NCBI RefSeq assembly: GCF_006716765.1
Contig: NZ_VFPO01000001.1
Span: forward strand, 5,704,001 to 5,768,000
DNA length: 64,000 bases
Direction of reading: 5' to 3'
Origin: Actinomadura hallensis
GTDB lineage: Bacteria; Actinomycetota; Actinomycetes; Streptosporangiales; Streptosporangiaceae
Part shown: piece after piece, positions 1-9,952 of the stretch
How the letters are laid out: every line of letters starts with the position of its first letter
Position numbering within the stretch: the stretch's first letter is position 1
Notes under the pieces: model-generated
The model's input: the letters and a program-made list of their open reading frames with translations, nothing else
Databases searched by the model: none
What the model was told of the DNA's origin: nothing
Position numbers and translations under genes: made by a program

Positions 1-693
1 CGCCTCCGACAGCCGCCGCAGGTAGCCGCGCGGGTCGGCGAGCCCGTCGGGGTGGTCGATCCGCAGGCCGTGGACGTGGCCCTCCTCGACCAGGTTCAGC
101 AGCAGCGCGTGCGTGCGCTCGAAGACCTCGGGGTCCTCCTGCCGCAGCGCGATCAGGCCGGAGATGTCGAAGAACCGGCGGTAGTTGGGGACGCCCTCGC
201 CCGGCAGGACGATCCGGCCGCCGCCGGCCTCCCAGTCGACGTCGAACCACTTCGCGAACGGGGAGCCCGGCCCCTCCGCGAGGACGGCGGCGAGCGGGAC
301 GTTCAGCCCCTTCTCCTCCGGGATCGCCATGTGGTTCGGGACGACGTCGACCAGCAGCCGGAGCCCGTGCGCGCGGAACCGGGCGGCCATGGCGCCGAAC
401 GCCTCGGCGCCGCCCAGCTCGTCCGACAGCCGGGAGTGGTCGACCACGTCGTAGCCGTGCGTGGAGCCGGGCGCGGCCTGCAGGACGGGCGACAGGTAGA
501 CGTGGGACACGCCGAGCGCGCTCAGGTAGGGGGCGAGCGCGGCGGCGTCGGCGAAGCCGAAGTGCTCGTCCGGGGTGCCGCGCAGCTGGATGCGGTAGGC
601 GCCGGACGGGGGCGGCGCGGAGCGGCCGGGGCCGCGCCGCTCGGACGGGTTCGCTCCGGTCGCCTTCTCTTCGGACAGGTGGTCCTCGGACAC
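1..693 (-). CDS. treY: Malto-oligosyltrehalose synthase TreY, N-terminal part (runs off left edge)
   Basis: TreY is a GH13 enzyme that turns the reducing end of maltodextrins into an alpha,alpha-1,1-linked trehalosyl unit in the TreX-TreY-TreZ route of trehalose synthesis in the cytoplasm. Only the first 231 codons are present. After about 34 low-complexity residues the TreY start is clear: [10 protein letters not shown], then [20 protein letters not shown], the GH13 region I motif DVVPNHMA and [15 protein letters not shown] near the edge. The GTG at 693 was chosen because GAGGAG lies just upstream and the frame is open to the edge. It follows the glgX/treX gene by 55 bases on the same strand, so the two are very likely one operon. 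treZ may lie beyond the window (inference). Confidence 0.9.
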   Translation of the reverse strand, partial: MSEDHLSEEKATGANPSERRGPGRSAPPPSGAYRIQLRGTPDEHFGFADAAALAPYLSALGVSHVYLSPVLQAAPGSTHGYDVVDHSRLSDELGGAEAFGAMAARFRAHGLRLLVDVVPNHMAIPEEKGLNVPLAAVLAEGPGSPFAKWFDVDWEAGGGRIVLPGEGVPNYRRFFDISGLIALRQEDPEVFERTHALLLNLVEEGHVHGLRIDHPDGLADPRGYLRRLSEA

Positions 694-748
694 GGTCTCC
701 TCATCCGGGGGGTGGCCGGGGAGCGGCTCCCCGGCGGCGGGGGCGGGC

Positions 749-2935
749 TCAGACACGGCGCAGGACCTGGATCGACCGATCGGCGACCTGGACGTTCTGG
801 CGGGCCTTCACGACGGGCGACTCCTCCTCGGCCAGCAGCGGGTCCGCGGTGTCGAGCATCTTTATCCACATCTGCCCGTATGCGGCGGGCGGAAGCGTGA
901 ATGTCAGCTCCCCGTCGTGCGCGTTGACGAGAACGAGGAAGGAGTCGTCCCTGACCTGCCTCCCCCTGGGGTCGGGCTCCCCGATCGCGTCGCCGTTCAG
1001 GAACACGTTCAGCGCCTTGCTGAAGCCGGCCGACCAGTCCCGGTCGCCCATGTCGGTGCCGTCGGGGGTGAACCAGACCAGGTCGGGGAGTTCCTCCGGG
1101 CCCGCCTCCTCCGTCCTCGCCCGCGCGGCCCGGCGCGCCCTCCTCGACCGCCGGTCGCCGAGGAAGAAGCGGCGCCGCCGGAACACCGGATGCCCGGTGC
1201 GCAGCGCGGACAGGCGCCGCACGAAGTCGAGCAGGGGCCCGCGCTCGTCGAAGAACCGACCGTCGCGCAGGCCGGTCCAGTCGACCCAGGAGATCTCATT
1301 GTCCTGGCAGTAGGCGTTGTTGTTCCCGTCCTGCGTCCGGCCGATCTCGTCGCCGTGCAGCAGCATCGGGACGCCCTGCGACAGGAACAGCGTGGTGAGG
1401 AAGTTGCGCTTCTGCCGCTCCCGCAGGGCGATGACGTCCAGGTCGTCGGTCGGCCCCTCGCGGCCGCAGTTCCACGACCGGTTGTCGTCGGAGCCGTCCC
1501 TGCCGTCCTCCCCGTTCGCCTCGTTGTGCTTGCCGTCGTAGGAGACGAGGTCGTTCAGCGTGAACCCGTCGTGGCACGTCACGAAGTTGATCGAGGCGAT
1601 CGGGCGGCGGCCGTCGTCGGCGTACAGGTCCGACGAGCCCGTCAGCCGGGACGCGAAGTCGGGCAGCGCGCCGGGCTCCCCGCGCCAGAAGTCCCGGACC
1701 GTGTCGCGGTACTGGCCGTTCCACTCCGTCCACAGCGGCGGGAAGTTGCCGACCTGGTAGCCGCCCTCCCCGATGTCCCACGGCTCGGCGATCAGCTTGA
1801 CCTGGGAGACGACCGGGTCCTGCTGGACGAGGTCGAAGAACGCCGACAGCCGGTCGACCGCGTGCAGCTGGCGGGCCAGCGTCGCGGCGAGGTCGAAGCG
1901 GAACCCGTCCACGTGCATCTCGGTCACCCAGTACCGCAGCGAGTCCATGATCAGCTGCAGGACGTGCGGGCTGCGCATGAGCAGGCTGTTGCCCGTGCCG
2001 GTGGTGTCCGTGTAGTAGCGGGCGTCGTCCTCGGCGAGCCGGTAGTAGGACGCGTTGTCGATGCCGCGGAACGACAGCGTCGGCCCCAGGTGGTTCCCCT
2101 CGGCGGTGTGGTTGTAGACGACGTCCAGGATCACCTCGATGCCGGCCTGGTGCAGCGCCTTCACCATCGCCTTGAACTCCAGCACCTGCTCGCCGCGCCG
2201 CCCCGACGACGCGTACTCGTTGTGCGGGGCGAAGAAGCCGATGGTGTTGTAGCCCCAGTAGTTGCGCAGCCCGCGGCTCGTCAGCGCGTCGTCGTGGACG
2301 AACTGGTGGACGGGCATCAGCTCCACCGCCGTCACCCCGATCGAGAGCAGGTGATCGATGATCACCGGGTGGGCGAGGCCCGCGTAGGTGCCGCGCATCT
2401 CCGGCGGGATCTCCGGATGCCGTGCGGTGAGGCCCTTGACGTGCGCCTCGTAGATGACCGTCTCGTGGTAGGGCGTCCGCGGCGGGCGGTCGTCGCCCCA
2501 GTCGAAGTACGGGTTGACGACGACCGAGCGCATCGTGTGCCCGGCCGAGTCGGCGTCGTTGCGCGACCACGGGTCCCCGAAGTCGTAGCCGAAGCAGGAC
2601 TCGTCCCAGTCGACCGCGCCCTCGACGGCGAGCGCGTAGGGGTCGAGGAGCAGCTTCGCCGGGTTGCAGCGCAGGCCCCGCGGCGGGTCGTAGGGCCCGT
2701 GCACCCGGAACCCGTACCTGCGCCCCGGCATGACGCCCGGCAGGTACGCGTGCCACACGAAGGCGTCCACCTCCGGGAGCGGGATGCGGGTCTCCCCGGC
2801 GTCGTCGCCCGCCGGGCCGTCGAACAGGCACAGCTCCACCCGCTCGGCCGCCTCGGAGAAGATCGCGAAGTTCGTCCCCGCGCCGTCGAACCGGGCCCCG
2901 AGCGGGTAGGCGTTCCCCGGCCAGATCTGCGGCAT
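749..2935 (-). CDS. glgX: Glycogen debranching enzyme GlgX/TreX (isoamylase type)
   Basis: This cytoplasmic GH13 isoamylase-type enzyme removes alpha-1,6 branches from glycogen and feeds linear maltodextrin to TreY. The protein has 728 residues, a normal family length. An N-terminal CBM48-like domain ([20 protein letters not shown]) is followed by the catalytic barrel with [10 protein letters not shown], the nucleophile region [11 protein letters not shown], the acid/base region [16 protein letters not shown] and [17 protein letters not shown], as in GlgX/TreX. ATG at 2935 has GGAGGGCGG upstream. The partial treY gene follows 55 bases downstream, so treX is the better biological name if the pair works in trehalose synthesis. 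Only the operon context separates glgX from treX. Confidence 0.95.
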   Translation of the reverse strand: MPQIWPGNAYPLGARFDGAGTNFAIFSEAAERVELCLFDGPAGDDAGETRIPLPEVDAFVWHAYLPGVMPGRRYGFRVHGPYDPPRGLRCNPAKLLLDPYALAVEGAVDWDESCFGYDFGDPWSRNDADSAGHTMRSVVVNPYFDWGDDRPPRTPYHETVIYEAHVKGLTARHPEIPPEMRGTYAGLAHPVIIDHLLSIGVTAVELMPVHQFVHDDALTSRGLRNYWGYNTIGFFAPHNEYASSGRRGEQVLEFKAMVKALHQAGIEVILDVVYNHTAEGNHLGPTLSFRGIDNASYYRLAEDDARYYTDTTGTGNSLLMRSPHVLQLIMDSLRYWVTEMHVDGFRFDLAATLARQLHAVDRLSAFFDLVQQDPVVSQVKLIAEPWDIGEGGYQVGNFPPLWTEWNGQYRDTVRDFWRGEPGALPDFASRLTGSSDLYADDGRRPIASINFVTCHDGFTLNDLVSYDGKHNEANGEDGRDGSDDNRSWNCGREGPTDDLDVIALRERQKRNFLTTLFLSQGVPMLLHGDEIGRTQDGNNNAYCQDNEISWVDWTGLRDGRFFDERGPLLDFVRRLSALRTGHPVFRRRRFFLGDRRSRRARRAARARTEEAGPEELPDLVWFTPDGTDMGDRDWSAGFSKALNVFLNGDAIGEPDPRGRQVRDDSFLVLVNAHDGELTFTLPPAAYGQMWIKMLDTADPLLAEEESPVVKARQNVQVADRSIQVLRRV

Positions 2936-3069
2936 CGTCCCGCCCTCCGTCCTCGGCGCCGCCTCCGGCCCGGGCGGCGCACGGGAACGGCCTTCCCGCT
3001 GAGTTTCGAATCACACCGGCGCCCCCTGAACGGGACCCCTCTGGTCAGAACGGACAGGACTGGGCTACC

Positions 3070-3088
3070 TTAGGGGAGCCTTACCTTA
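3070..3088 (+). promoter_or_regulatory. Iron box (IdeR/DmdR-type operator) upstream of bfd-bfr
   Basis: The 19 bases TTAGGGGAGCCTTACCTTA agree at 15 of 19 positions with the actinobacterial DtxR/IdeR consensus TTAGGTTAGSCTAACCTAA. The site lies 69 bases before the ferredoxin start. A second half-site-like stretch, GTGCCCTAA, follows at 3095-3103. IdeR usually represses uptake genes but can activate iron storage genes from upstream boxes, so either activation or repression is possible here. Binding is inferred from the motif and the neighbouring genes. Confidence 0.7.
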
Positions 3089-3156
3089 TTGAGGGTGCCC
3101 TAAGTTCGCTGAGCGGCAGGGCATCGGTGGAGCCGCACGGAAGGTCCGTCTGCTGC

Positions 3157-3534
3157 ATGTACGTGTGCATCTGCAACGCCGTCACCGAGGACGACGTCTA
3201 CAGCTGCCTGGCGAACGGTTGCAAGACCGCGAAAGAGGTCAAGGCCGCCTGCGGCTTCAAGCCGGGATGCGGGATGTGCACGCGGCGCCTCCACACGATG
3301 GTGAGCGAGTACCGGACGGCCGATGAGCTGGCGGACGCCCTGACCGGCGGCCCGCTGCCGCTCGCCGCCGTCCCCGAGCAGACGGGCGCTCCCCCGGTGG
3401 ACCGGCCCTCCGTGGACCGGCCCTCCGTGGACCAGCCCGTGGTGGGCCGGCCCGTGGACCCGGTCGGCATGCCGGTGAACCCGCCGATCGACCCCGACGC
3501 CGAAGGGGGGACCGCGCCGAAGACCGCCGCCTGA
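3157..3534 (+). CDS. bfd: Bacterioferritin-associated ferredoxin (Bfd-like, [2Fe-2S])
   Basis: Bfd-type ferredoxins reduce the ferric core of bacterioferritin so that iron can be released. The first 60 residues carry the Bfd cluster ligands Cys4, Cys6, Cys38 and Cys41 (MYVCICNAV, then FKPGCGMC). The ATG at 3157 fits the family N-terminus; an upstream in-frame GTG at 3127 would add ten unconserved residues. The protein has 125 residues, well beyond the usual 60-75, because of a Pro/Asp/Val-rich tail containing VDRPS repeats coded by a perfect 15-base tandem repeat at 3397-3426. It lies behind an iron box and 106 bases before bacterioferritin, consistent with paired iron storage and release. 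Confidence 0.88.
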   Translation: MYVCICNAVTEDDVYSCLANGCKTAKEVKAACGFKPGCGMCTRRLHTMVSEYRTADELADALTGGPLPLAAVPEQTGAPPVDRPSVDRPSVDQPVVGRPVDPVGMPVNPPIDPDAEGGTAPKTAA

Positions 3535-3640
3535 GCCGTCCTCGGACGACCCGCGTGGCACCGCCCGCACAGGGGCGGAGGGGGCCATCGCGGAAGTTTA
3601 TGCTGTCCTAAACGCGCCGGAACATGGAAGCATGGGCGTC

Positions 3641-4138
3641 ATGGAAGGCGACAAGGACATCATCGCGCTGCTCAACGAGCAGCTCACCGCGGAGATCACG
3701 GCGATCAACCAGTACTTCCTGCACTCCAAGATGCAGGAGAACTGGGGCTTCACCCGGCTCGCCAAGCACACCCGCGACGAGTCGTTCGACGAGATGCGGC
3801 ACGCCGAGCGGCTCACCGACCGGATCCTGTTCCTGGAGGGCCTGCCGAACTACCAGAAGATCGGCACCCTGCGGATCGGGCAGACCGTCGTCGAGCAGCT
3901 CGAGGCGGACCTCGCCATCGAGCTGGAGGCCGTCGCCAGGCTGCGCCCAGGGATCGAGCTGATGCGCTCGCGCGGGGACATCACCTCCGCCCGGATCTTC
4001 GAGGACATCCTCGCCGACGAGGAGGAGCACATCGACTACCTGGAGACCGAGCTGAGCCTCGTCCGCGAGCTGGGGGAGCAGAACTACAAGCAGCGGCTCA
4101 CCGGATACCCGGGCGACGACGGCGTCTCGCCCGTCTGA
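3641..4138 (+). CDS. bfr: Bacterioferritin
   Basis: Bacterioferritin forms a 24-subunit cage that oxidises Fe(II) and stores ferric mineral. The 165-residue protein keeps every ferroxidase ligand: Glu18, Glu51, His54, Glu94, Glu127 and His130. It also keeps Met52, the axial ligand of the intersubunit haem, which marks it as true bacterioferritin. ATG at 3641 (MEGDKDIIALLNEQL) aligns with the usual N-terminus and has GGAAG at a workable distance; the in-frame ATG at 3632 would add three residues and has no properly spaced ribosome binding site. It follows the Bfd-like gene on the same strand and probably shares its iron-responsive control. Confidence 0.95.
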   Translation: MEGDKDIIALLNEQLTAEITAINQYFLHSKMQENWGFTRLAKHTRDESFDEMRHAERLTDRILFLEGLPNYQKIGTLRIGQTVVEQLEADLAIELEAVARLRPGIELMRSRGDITSARIFEDILADEEEHIDYLETELSLVRELGEQNYKQRLTGYPGDDGVSPV

Positions 4139-4145
4139 CCCGCCC

Positions 4146-4190
4146 CCGGCACGCCCCCGAGGAACGGCCCGCCCGGGGCGCGTGCCCGGA
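4146..4190. terminator. Hairpin between bfr and the convergent cyclase gene
   Basis: CCCCCGGCACGCCCCCGAGG can fold with CCCGGGGCGCGTGCCCGG, giving a long GC stem with two one-base bulges. It lies between the ends of two convergent genes, so it could stop transcription from both sides. There is no T-run, as is usual in actinomycetes. Confidence 0.45.
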
Positions 4191-4194
4191 GCGC

Positions 4195-5283
4195 TCAGGA
4201 CGCTTCCGCGTCCCTGTCCGCGTCCCTGCCCGTATCCGCGTCCGTATCCGCGGACTTCGGCTTCTCGTTATCCGCGGACTTCGGCTTCTCGTTGCGGCGC
4301 AGCACGTACGGCTGGATGATGCCGAGGCCGCGGACCGGGCGCCGCACGATCCGCGCCACCTCGTAGTCCGGCTCATTCTCCAGCTGCGCCGCCAGCTCGC
4401 TGTCGATCACGACCGTTCCGGGCCGTGCCAGGGACGTCAGCCGCGCCGCGAGGTTGACGGTCGTGCCGAACACGTCCCCCATCAGCGGCAGCACCGGCCC
4501 GTACGCGGCGCCGACCCGCACGTCCGGCACCTCGGTCTCGTCCTGGATGGTCGCCGCGATCGTCAGCGCGATCTCCGCGCCGGTCTCCGGCGTCTCCGCG
4601 CTGAACAGCACCTCGTCGCCGAGCGTCTTCACCAGCCGCCCGCCGAGGGACGCGACGATGTCGGCGGCGGTCTCCTCGAACCACTCCACCACCCGGGCGA
4701 GCTCGATCTCCTCGAGCTCCCGGCTGACCTGCGTGAACGACACCATGTCCGCGAACCCGACGGTGGTCATCGGCCGCCCCGCCGGGTCGCCGTTCTCGCG
4801 CGTCGCCGCCGTGCCCAGCGCCCGCGTCCCGGCCGCCGCGAGCTGCCGCCGCCAGGCGTGCACGACCAGCGGCTCGAACTCCCCGATGTGCTTCTCGGCG
4901 ATCTCCACGATCGTCTGGACGGCCTCGGCCGACGACGCGTCGTTCGCGTCCTGCGGGAGCATGCTGCCCAGCAGGCTGACCTGCCACTCCGCGAGCCTGC
5001 TCATCGTCTGCCCGAACGCCCGGACCAGCCGGACCACGCCGTCCTCGTCGAGGATCCCGTCCTCGACGAGCCGCCCGAGGCGCTCCAGCGCGGCGACGTC
5101 GCCCTCGGTGTAGGCAACGGTCTCGTCCGGCATCGACGGGTAGCCGAACGCCCGCCAGACCTTGCCGGAGAACTCCCGCGACACGCCCGCCAGGCGGACG
5201 GCGTCGACACGGGTGTAGCGCAGCTCGCCCCCGAGCAGCAGCTCCTCTATCTCCTTCGGATCCGGCAATCCGGCCGCCATCAT
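4195..5283 (-). CDS. Class III adenylate cyclase with N-terminal regulatory domain (Rv1264-like)
   Basis: This cytoplasmic enzyme makes cAMP from ATP. Residues 8-150 match the helical regulatory domain of the Rv1264 family, known to be autoinhibitory and pH-sensing in Mycobacterium. Residues 172-310 are the cyclase homology domain. Key residues are visible: metal Asp179 (GFADMVSF), adenine-selecting Lys219 and metal Asp223 (KTLGDEVLF), Asp270, and Asn277/Arg281 (VNLAARL). All catalytic positions are intact, so it should be active. The tail after residue 331 is unusual: the octapeptide NEKPKSAD occurs twice, followed by an Asp-rich stretch. Two ATG codons (5283, 5280) share one GAGGGG site. 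It converges with bacterioferritin. Confidence 0.92.
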   Translation of the reverse strand: MMAAGLPDPKEIEELLLGGELRYTRVDAVRLAGVSREFSGKVWRAFGYPSMPDETVAYTEGDVAALERLGRLVEDGILDEDGVVRLVRAFGQTMSRLAEWQVSLLGSMLPQDANDASSAEAVQTIVEIAEKHIGEFEPLVVHAWRRQLAAAGTRALGTAATRENGDPAGRPMTTVGFADMVSFTQVSRELEEIELARVVEWFEETAADIVASLGGRLVKTLGDEVLFSAETPETGAEIALTIAATIQDETEVPDVRVGAAYGPVLPLMGDVFGTTVNLAARLTSLARPGTVVIDSELAAQLENEPDYEVARIVRRPVRGLGIIQPYVLRRNEKPKSADNEKPKSADTDADTGRDADRDAEAS

Positions 5284-5402
5284 CCGCCCCTCAGTCCGCC
5301 GTGGTCCCGGACCGGGACACCGACGTCATGGCTCGGTTCCGGGACATATCGTCGCAGATCAGCATGACGATCAACGTCCGGGCCGGGGATCTGCGTTCCC
5401 GT

Positions 5403-6335
5403 TCACCGGACGTGCACCACGTCGCCCGCGGTGACCGCGCGGTCCCCGCCCGTCCCCGCCACCACCAGCCGTCCCGCCTCGTCGACGTCCCGCGCGGTCC
5501 CGCTCAGGACCTGCGAGCCGGGCAGCTCCACCCGCACACGGCGGCCGAGCGTGGTGCACAGGTCCTTGTAGGCGGTACGAAGCCCGCTGCGCTCCGGATC
5601 ACCGGCGAGCGCCGTCCACTCCCGGTACCAGGTCTCGAACTCCCGCAGGATCGCGCGCAGGAGCGGCGCCCGGTCGGTGAGCGGCGCCCCCTCGATCGCC
5701 AGGGACGTCGCCGTCTCCACCGGCAGCTCCGCCTCCCGCAGTCCCACGTTAACCCCCACCCCGACGACGAGGCCGCCGTCGGCCTTCTCCGCGAGGATCC
5801 CGGCCAGCTTCCGCTCCCCCGCCATCACGTCGTTGGGCCACTTGAGGCGGGCGTCCACGGCGACGTCCCTGACGTCCGAGGGGCCGTCGTCGAAGAACCG
5901 CTCCCCCTCCTGCGCCCACGCCGTCATGCGGCGGACGGCGGTCGCGACGGCGACGCCGGTCAGCAGCGGCGCCCACCCGAGCCTCTCCACCGGCACGTCC
6001 GGCCGCAGCAGCATCGAGAACATCAGCCCCGACCGCGCCGGGGCCGTCCACGTCCGGCCCTGCCGGCCCCGGCCCGCCGTCTGCAGCTCGGTGACCAGCA
6101 CCGTGCCCTCCGGCGCGCCCTCGGCGGCCCGTGCGGCGAGGTCGGCGTTGGTGGAGCCCGTCTCGTCCACGACGCGGACCTCCCGCCACAGCCCGCCCTC
6201 CCGGACGAGCGCCCGCTGCAGGGCCCCCTCGTGCAGCGGCGGCCGGTCGAGGTCCCCGTAACCGGATTCGGTATGCCTCGGTTCGATACGGCGCTGTTCG
6301 TCTTTGCGCGGTTCGCCATTGCGCGGTTCGGTCAC
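5403..6335 (-). CDS. birA: Biotin--[acetyl-CoA-carboxylase] ligase BirA
   Basis: BirA activates biotin with ATP and attaches it to the lysine of biotin carboxyl carrier domains, here most likely the carboxylase alpha subunit at 32.8 kb. The 310-residue product has the BPL/LplA catalytic core: [10 protein letters not shown], the biotinyl-AMP loop [24 protein letters not shown] and the C-terminal SH3-like domain [15 protein letters not shown]. There is no N-terminal DNA-binding domain, so it is a group I ligase and not the repressor type. The GTG at 6335 is the first start after the upstream frame stops looking protein-like; its GGATGG is a weak ribosome site, so the start is uncertain within the basic N-terminal 30 residues. 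Confidence 0.92.
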   Translation of the reverse strand: MTEPRNGEPRKDEQRRIEPRHTESGYGDLDRPPLHEGALQRALVREGGLWREVRVVDETGSTNADLAARAAEGAPEGTVLVTELQTAGRGRQGRTWTAPARSGLMFSMLLRPDVPVERLGWAPLLTGVAVATAVRRMTAWAQEGERFFDDGPSDVRDVAVDARLKWPNDVMAGERKLAGILAEKADGGLVVGVGVNVGLREAELPVETATSLAIEGAPLTDRAPLLRAILREFETWYREWTALAGDPERSGLRTAYKDLCTTLGRRVRVELPGSQVLSGTARDVDEAGRLVVAGTGGDRAVTAGDVVHVR

Positions 6336-6416
6336 GCATCCATCCAACCCCACCCCGCACCCGGTCCCGGGGGCGGCCGCCCGATACCGCGCGCCCGAAA
6401 TCGTTAGGGTGCGGCC

Positions 6417-7190
6417 ATGGATGGTGTGACGCTGCGGCGCGACGGGCACGTCGCGGAGATCGTGCTGGACCGGCCGGAGGCGCTCAACGCGCTGTCGACG
6501 GCGATGGCGCGGCGCCTGGCGGACGTGTGCGCCGAGGTGGCGGCGGACGCGTCGGCCCGCGCGGTGGTGCTGAGCGCGGCCGGGGAGAAGGCGTTCTGCG
6601 TCGGCGCCGACCTCAAGGAGCGCAACGCGATGACCGACGAGGAGATCATGGCGCAGCGCCCGGTGTTCCGCGCCGCGTTCGGCGGCGTGCTGAACCTGCC
6701 GCAGCCGGTCGTCGCGGCCGTGCACGGCTACGCGCTGGGCGGCGGCTGCGAGTTCGCGCTGTCCGCCGACCTGATCGTCGCGGACGAGACGGCCGTGTTC
6801 GGCCTGCCCGAGGTGGCCGTCGGCCTCGTCCCCGGCGGCGGCGGAACCCAGCTCGCGCTGCGGCGCCTCGGCCCCGGAAAGGCCGCCGACCTCGTCTTCA
6901 CCGGCCGCCGCCTGGACGCCGCCGAGGCCCGCGACATCGGCCTCGCCGACCGCGTGGTCCCCGCGGGCGCCGCCCGCGACGAGGCCCTGGCGATCGCCGC
7001 CGCGATCGCGCGGAACTCGCCGGTGGCCGTCCGCGCCGCCAAGCGCGCCCTCCGCCTGGGCAACGGCGTCCCCCTCGACGCTGGCCTCGATCTGGAGGAG
7101 AACGCCTGGCGCACCGCGGTCCTCTCCCCCGACCGCCGCGAGGGCATCGCCGCCTTCAACGAGAAGCGCAAGCCCGTCTGGCCGAGCTGA
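6417..7190 (+). CDS. Enoyl-CoA hydratase/isomerase family protein (crotonase fold)
   Basis: The 257-residue protein has the crotonase fold that stabilises acyl-CoA enolates in an oxyanion hole. Oxyanion-hole regions are FCVGADLKE (59-68) and [11 protein letters not shown] (105-115). The first catalytic glutamate is Glu132 in [18 protein letters not shown]. The position that carries the second glutamate of true beta-oxidation hydratases is Asp158 by hand alignment, so hydratase activity is likely but the substrate is not set by sequence. The gene is divergent from birA with about 80 bases between them and ends at a strong hairpin. Confidence 0.88.
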   Translation: MDGVTLRRDGHVAEIVLDRPEALNALSTAMARRLADVCAEVAADASARAVVLSAAGEKAFCVGADLKERNAMTDEEIMAQRPVFRAAFGGVLNLPQPVVAAVHGYALGGGCEFALSADLIVADETAVFGLPEVAVGLVPGGGGTQLALRRLGPGKAADLVFTGRRLDAAEARDIGLADRVVPAGAARDEALAIAAAIARNSPVAVRAAKRALRLGNGVPLDAGLDLEENAWRTAVLSPDRREGIAAFNEKRKPVWPS

Positions 7191-7193
7191 ACC

Positions 7194-7218
7194 CGGCCCC
7201 GGACCTGGCCCGGGGCCG
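7194..7218 (+). terminator. Terminator hairpin after enoyl-CoA hydratase
   Basis: A perfect 9-base stem, CGGCCCCGG with CCGGGGCCG, closes a 7-base loop and is followed by TTCTCTT. It starts four bases after the hydratase stop codon and lies before the end of the convergent ppc gene. Confidence 0.75.
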
Positions 7219-7243
7219 TTCTCTTGGAGATCGCTCCGGCCGC

Positions 7244-9874
7244 TCAGCCCGTGTTCTGGAGGCCGGCGGCCACCCCGTTGACGGACAGGAGGAGGAGCTC
7301 CTCCAGGCGGGCGCGCTCCTCCTCGTCCTCGACGCCCGCGCGGAGCGCCGTGAGAGCGCGCAGTTGCAGGTGGGAGAGGGCGTCCACATACGGGTTGCGC
7401 AGCTCCACCGCCCTGGAGAGGACCCTGCGGTTCTCCAGGAGACGCTCATGGCCCGTCACCGCCAGGACGAGACGGCGGGTGCGGTCGTACTCGGCCAGGA
7501 CGGCCTCGGTGAGCTCCGGGCGGTCGCCCAGGGCCAGGTACCGCTCGGCGATCGCGCGGTCGGTCTTGGCCAGGCTCATCTCGGCGTTGTCGAGAAGGGT
7601 GTTGAACAGGGGCCAGGACTCGTACGCCTCCCGGAGCGCGGTCAGGTCGCGGCCGTCGTCGGACACCGCCGCGAGGCCGCTGCCCAGGCCGTACCAGCCG
7701 GGCAGGTTGACGCGCGTCTGCGTCCAGGCGAACACCCACGGGATCGCGCGCAGGTCGTCCAGCTCGCGGGCGGCCTTGCGGCGCGCCGGGCGGGAACCGA
7801 TGCGCAGCTCGGAGATCTCCTCCAGGGGACTGACCCGGGAGAACCACGCGGCGAACCCCTCGCTCTCGATGAGCGCGCGGAACGCCGCCTTCGCGGCGTC
7901 GCCGATCTTGTCGGCCAGCGGGCGGTAGCGCGCGGCGGCCTCCCGCGCGCGGTCCTGGACGGCGTCGGTGGAGGCGAGCAGCACGGCGCTGGTGACCTGC
8001 TCGACGTGCCGCCGGGCGATCTCGCGGTGGCCGTAGCGGGCGAAGATGACCTCGCCCTGCTCGGTCACCTTGAAGCGGCCCGCGACCGAGCCCGGCGCCT
8101 GCGCCAGGATCGCCCGGTTGGCGGGGCCGCCGCCGCGGCCGAGGGAACCGCCCCGGCCGTGGAACAGCGTCAGCCTCACGTCGTTGCGGGCCGCCCACGC
8201 GGCGAGCGCCTCCTGCGCGTCGTAGAGGCGGAGGGTCGCGCTGGTCGGGCCGAGCTGCTTGGCCGAGTCGGAGTAGCCGAGCATGACCTCCAGGCGGCGT
8301 CCCGTCTCGTCCAGGCGGTGCCGGACGGCCGGGATCTCCAGCATCCCGTCGAGGACGGACGGGGCGCGCTCGAGGTCCTCGCCGGTCTCGAACAGGGGGA
8401 TGACGTCCAGGACGGGCGCCTGGTCGCCGAGGGAGGCGGCCAGCTCGTGGACGTTGGCGATGTCCGCGGCGGAGCGGGTGAACGAGACGATGTAGCGGTG
8501 GCAGGCGCGGACCCCGAACCGCCGCTGGATCCACGCGACGACCCGGAGCGTCTCCAGGATCTCCTCGGTCATCGCCGAGAGCGGACCCCCGGCGCGGACC
8601 TCCGCCAGCGCCGTCTCGTGCAGCTCGGAGTGCTGGCGGATCTCCAGTTCCGCGAGGTGGAAGCCGAACGTCTCGACCTGCCAGATGAGCTGCTGGACGC
8701 GCCCGTATGCCTGCCGGGCCGCGCCCGCGGCGGCCAGGGACTCCTGGACGGTGCGCAGGTCGGCGAGCAGCTCGTCGGACGAGGCGTAGGCGAGGTCGGC
8801 GTCGCGCTCGCGGGTCGCGGCGATCCGCGCCGCCGCGTACAGCAGCGCCTGCCGGTGCGGCTCGCCCGGCGAGCGCTTGGCGATCTCGGCCACCAGCCGG
8901 GGATGCGCGGTGCGGGCGGCGGCGAGGACGTTGCGCAGCGCGTCCGACGGGGGCGTGGTCGTGTCGTGGACGGTCAGCTCCCGGCCGACGCGCGAGCAGG
9001 CGTTCTCCAGCGCGCGCAGGACGTGGTCGGCCTGGATCATGACCGCGTCCCGGGTGACCTGGGCGGTGACGTACGGGTTGCCGTCGCGGTCGCCGCCGAT
9101 CCAGCTGCCGAACCGCAGGTAGGGGCGGGCCTTCGGCGGGCGGGTTCCCGTCTCCGGGCCGCCGAGCGCGCGGTCGAGGGCCCGGTAGATCTGCGGGACG
9201 ACCCGGAAGATCGTCTCGTCGAACGCGGCCATCGCGGTGCGGACCTCGTCCAGCGGGTCCATCTGGGTGTGGCGGCGCAGCGCCGTCCGCCACAGCAGGT
9301 CGATCTCCTCGCGCAGGCCGCGCTCGATCTCCTCGCGCTCGCTCACCCCGACCTCGCCGTCCAGCCGCGCCAGCAGGTCGCTGATCCGCTGGATGGCGGT
9401 GACGACGGCGCGGCGGCGGGCCTCGGTCGGGTGCGCGGTGAACACCGGCCGGAACTCCAGCCCGGCGATCAGCTCGTCCAGGTCGCCGTCGCCGCCGCCG
9501 GCCGCGCGCAGGTGCCCCACGGTGGCGGCGACCGAGCCGGGGACGGTCTCGCCGGTGTCGCGCTCCCGCAGCGTCCGGATGCGGTGGTGCTCCTCGGCCA
9601 GGTTCGTCAGGTGGAAGTACACGGTGAACGCGCGGGCGACCTGCTCGGCGCGCTCCAGCGTCCAGCCGTCGACGATGGCGGCGACCTCCGCGCCGGTCGT
9701 CTCGCCGCGGCGGGCCGCGATCACCGCGTGGCGGAGCCGCTCGACGTCGTCCAGCAGCCCCGGCCCGCCGTACTCGACGAGGCTGTCGCCGAGCATGGCG
9801 CCGAGAAGCCGCACGTCGCGGCGCAGCGGTTCGGGCAGGTCCTGCCGGATGGTCTCACGCGTCTTCGTAGCCAC
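7244..9874 (-). CDS. ppc: Phosphoenolpyruvate carboxylase
   Basis: PEP carboxylase adds bicarbonate to PEP to give oxaloacetate and refills the TCA cycle. The 876-residue protein shows the family motifs in order: catalytic histidine region [39 protein letters not shown], the mobile loop [44 protein letters not shown], and the invariant C-terminal QNTG. GTG at 9874 ([20 protein letters not shown]) sits behind GGGTGG and matches the expected N-terminus. It is divergent from the acyl-CoA carboxylase beta gene, with 78 bases between the two starts. Confidence 0.97.
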   Translation of the reverse strand: MATKTRETIRQDLPEPLRRDVRLLGAMLGDSLVEYGGPGLLDDVERLRHAVIAARRGETTGAEVAAIVDGWTLERAEQVARAFTVYFHLTNLAEEHHRIRTLRERDTGETVPGSVAATVGHLRAAGGGDGDLDELIAGLEFRPVFTAHPTEARRRAVVTAIQRISDLLARLDGEVGVSEREEIERGLREEIDLLWRTALRRHTQMDPLDEVRTAMAAFDETIFRVVPQIYRALDRALGGPETGTRPPKARPYLRFGSWIGGDRDGNPYVTAQVTRDAVMIQADHVLRALENACSRVGRELTVHDTTTPPSDALRNVLAAARTAHPRLVAEIAKRSPGEPHRQALLYAAARIAATRERDADLAYASSDELLADLRTVQESLAAAGAARQAYGRVQQLIWQVETFGFHLAELEIRQHSELHETALAEVRAGGPLSAMTEEILETLRVVAWIQRRFGVRACHRYIVSFTRSAADIANVHELAASLGDQAPVLDVIPLFETGEDLERAPSVLDGMLEIPAVRHRLDETGRRLEVMLGYSDSAKQLGPTSATLRLYDAQEALAAWAARNDVRLTLFHGRGGSLGRGGGPANRAILAQAPGSVAGRFKVTEQGEVIFARYGHREIARRHVEQVTSAVLLASTDAVQDRAREAAARYRPLADKIGDAAKAAFRALIESEGFAAWFSRVSPLEEISELRIGSRPARRKAARELDDLRAIPWVFAWTQTRVNLPGWYGLGSGLAAVSDDGRDLTALREAYESWPLFNTLLDNAEMSLAKTDRAIAERYLALGDRPELTEAVLAEYDRTRRLVLAVTGHERLLENRRVLSRAVELRNPYVDALSHLQLRALTALRAGVEDEEERARLEELLLLSVNGVAAGLQNTG

Positions 9875-9952
9875 CCCACCCAGCGTAACGAGAACCGGGA
9901 GAGCGCACCCCGGCGGCAAGCGCGTCATCAGCGGCCGGTTACCCTGACCGGC

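Noticed and set aside
4195-5283. The N-terminal domain of the cyclase as a MerR-type DNA-binding domain.
   Set aside because: TRVDAVRLAGVS looks HTH-like, but the whole 150-residue helical domain fits the Rv1264-type cyclase regulatory domain better.
6131-9952. Very long plus-strand frame upstream of the carboxylase beta gene.
   Set aside because: It is antisense to ppc and overlaps echA in another frame. The composition is typical of high-GC shadow frames; the true start is ATG at 9953.
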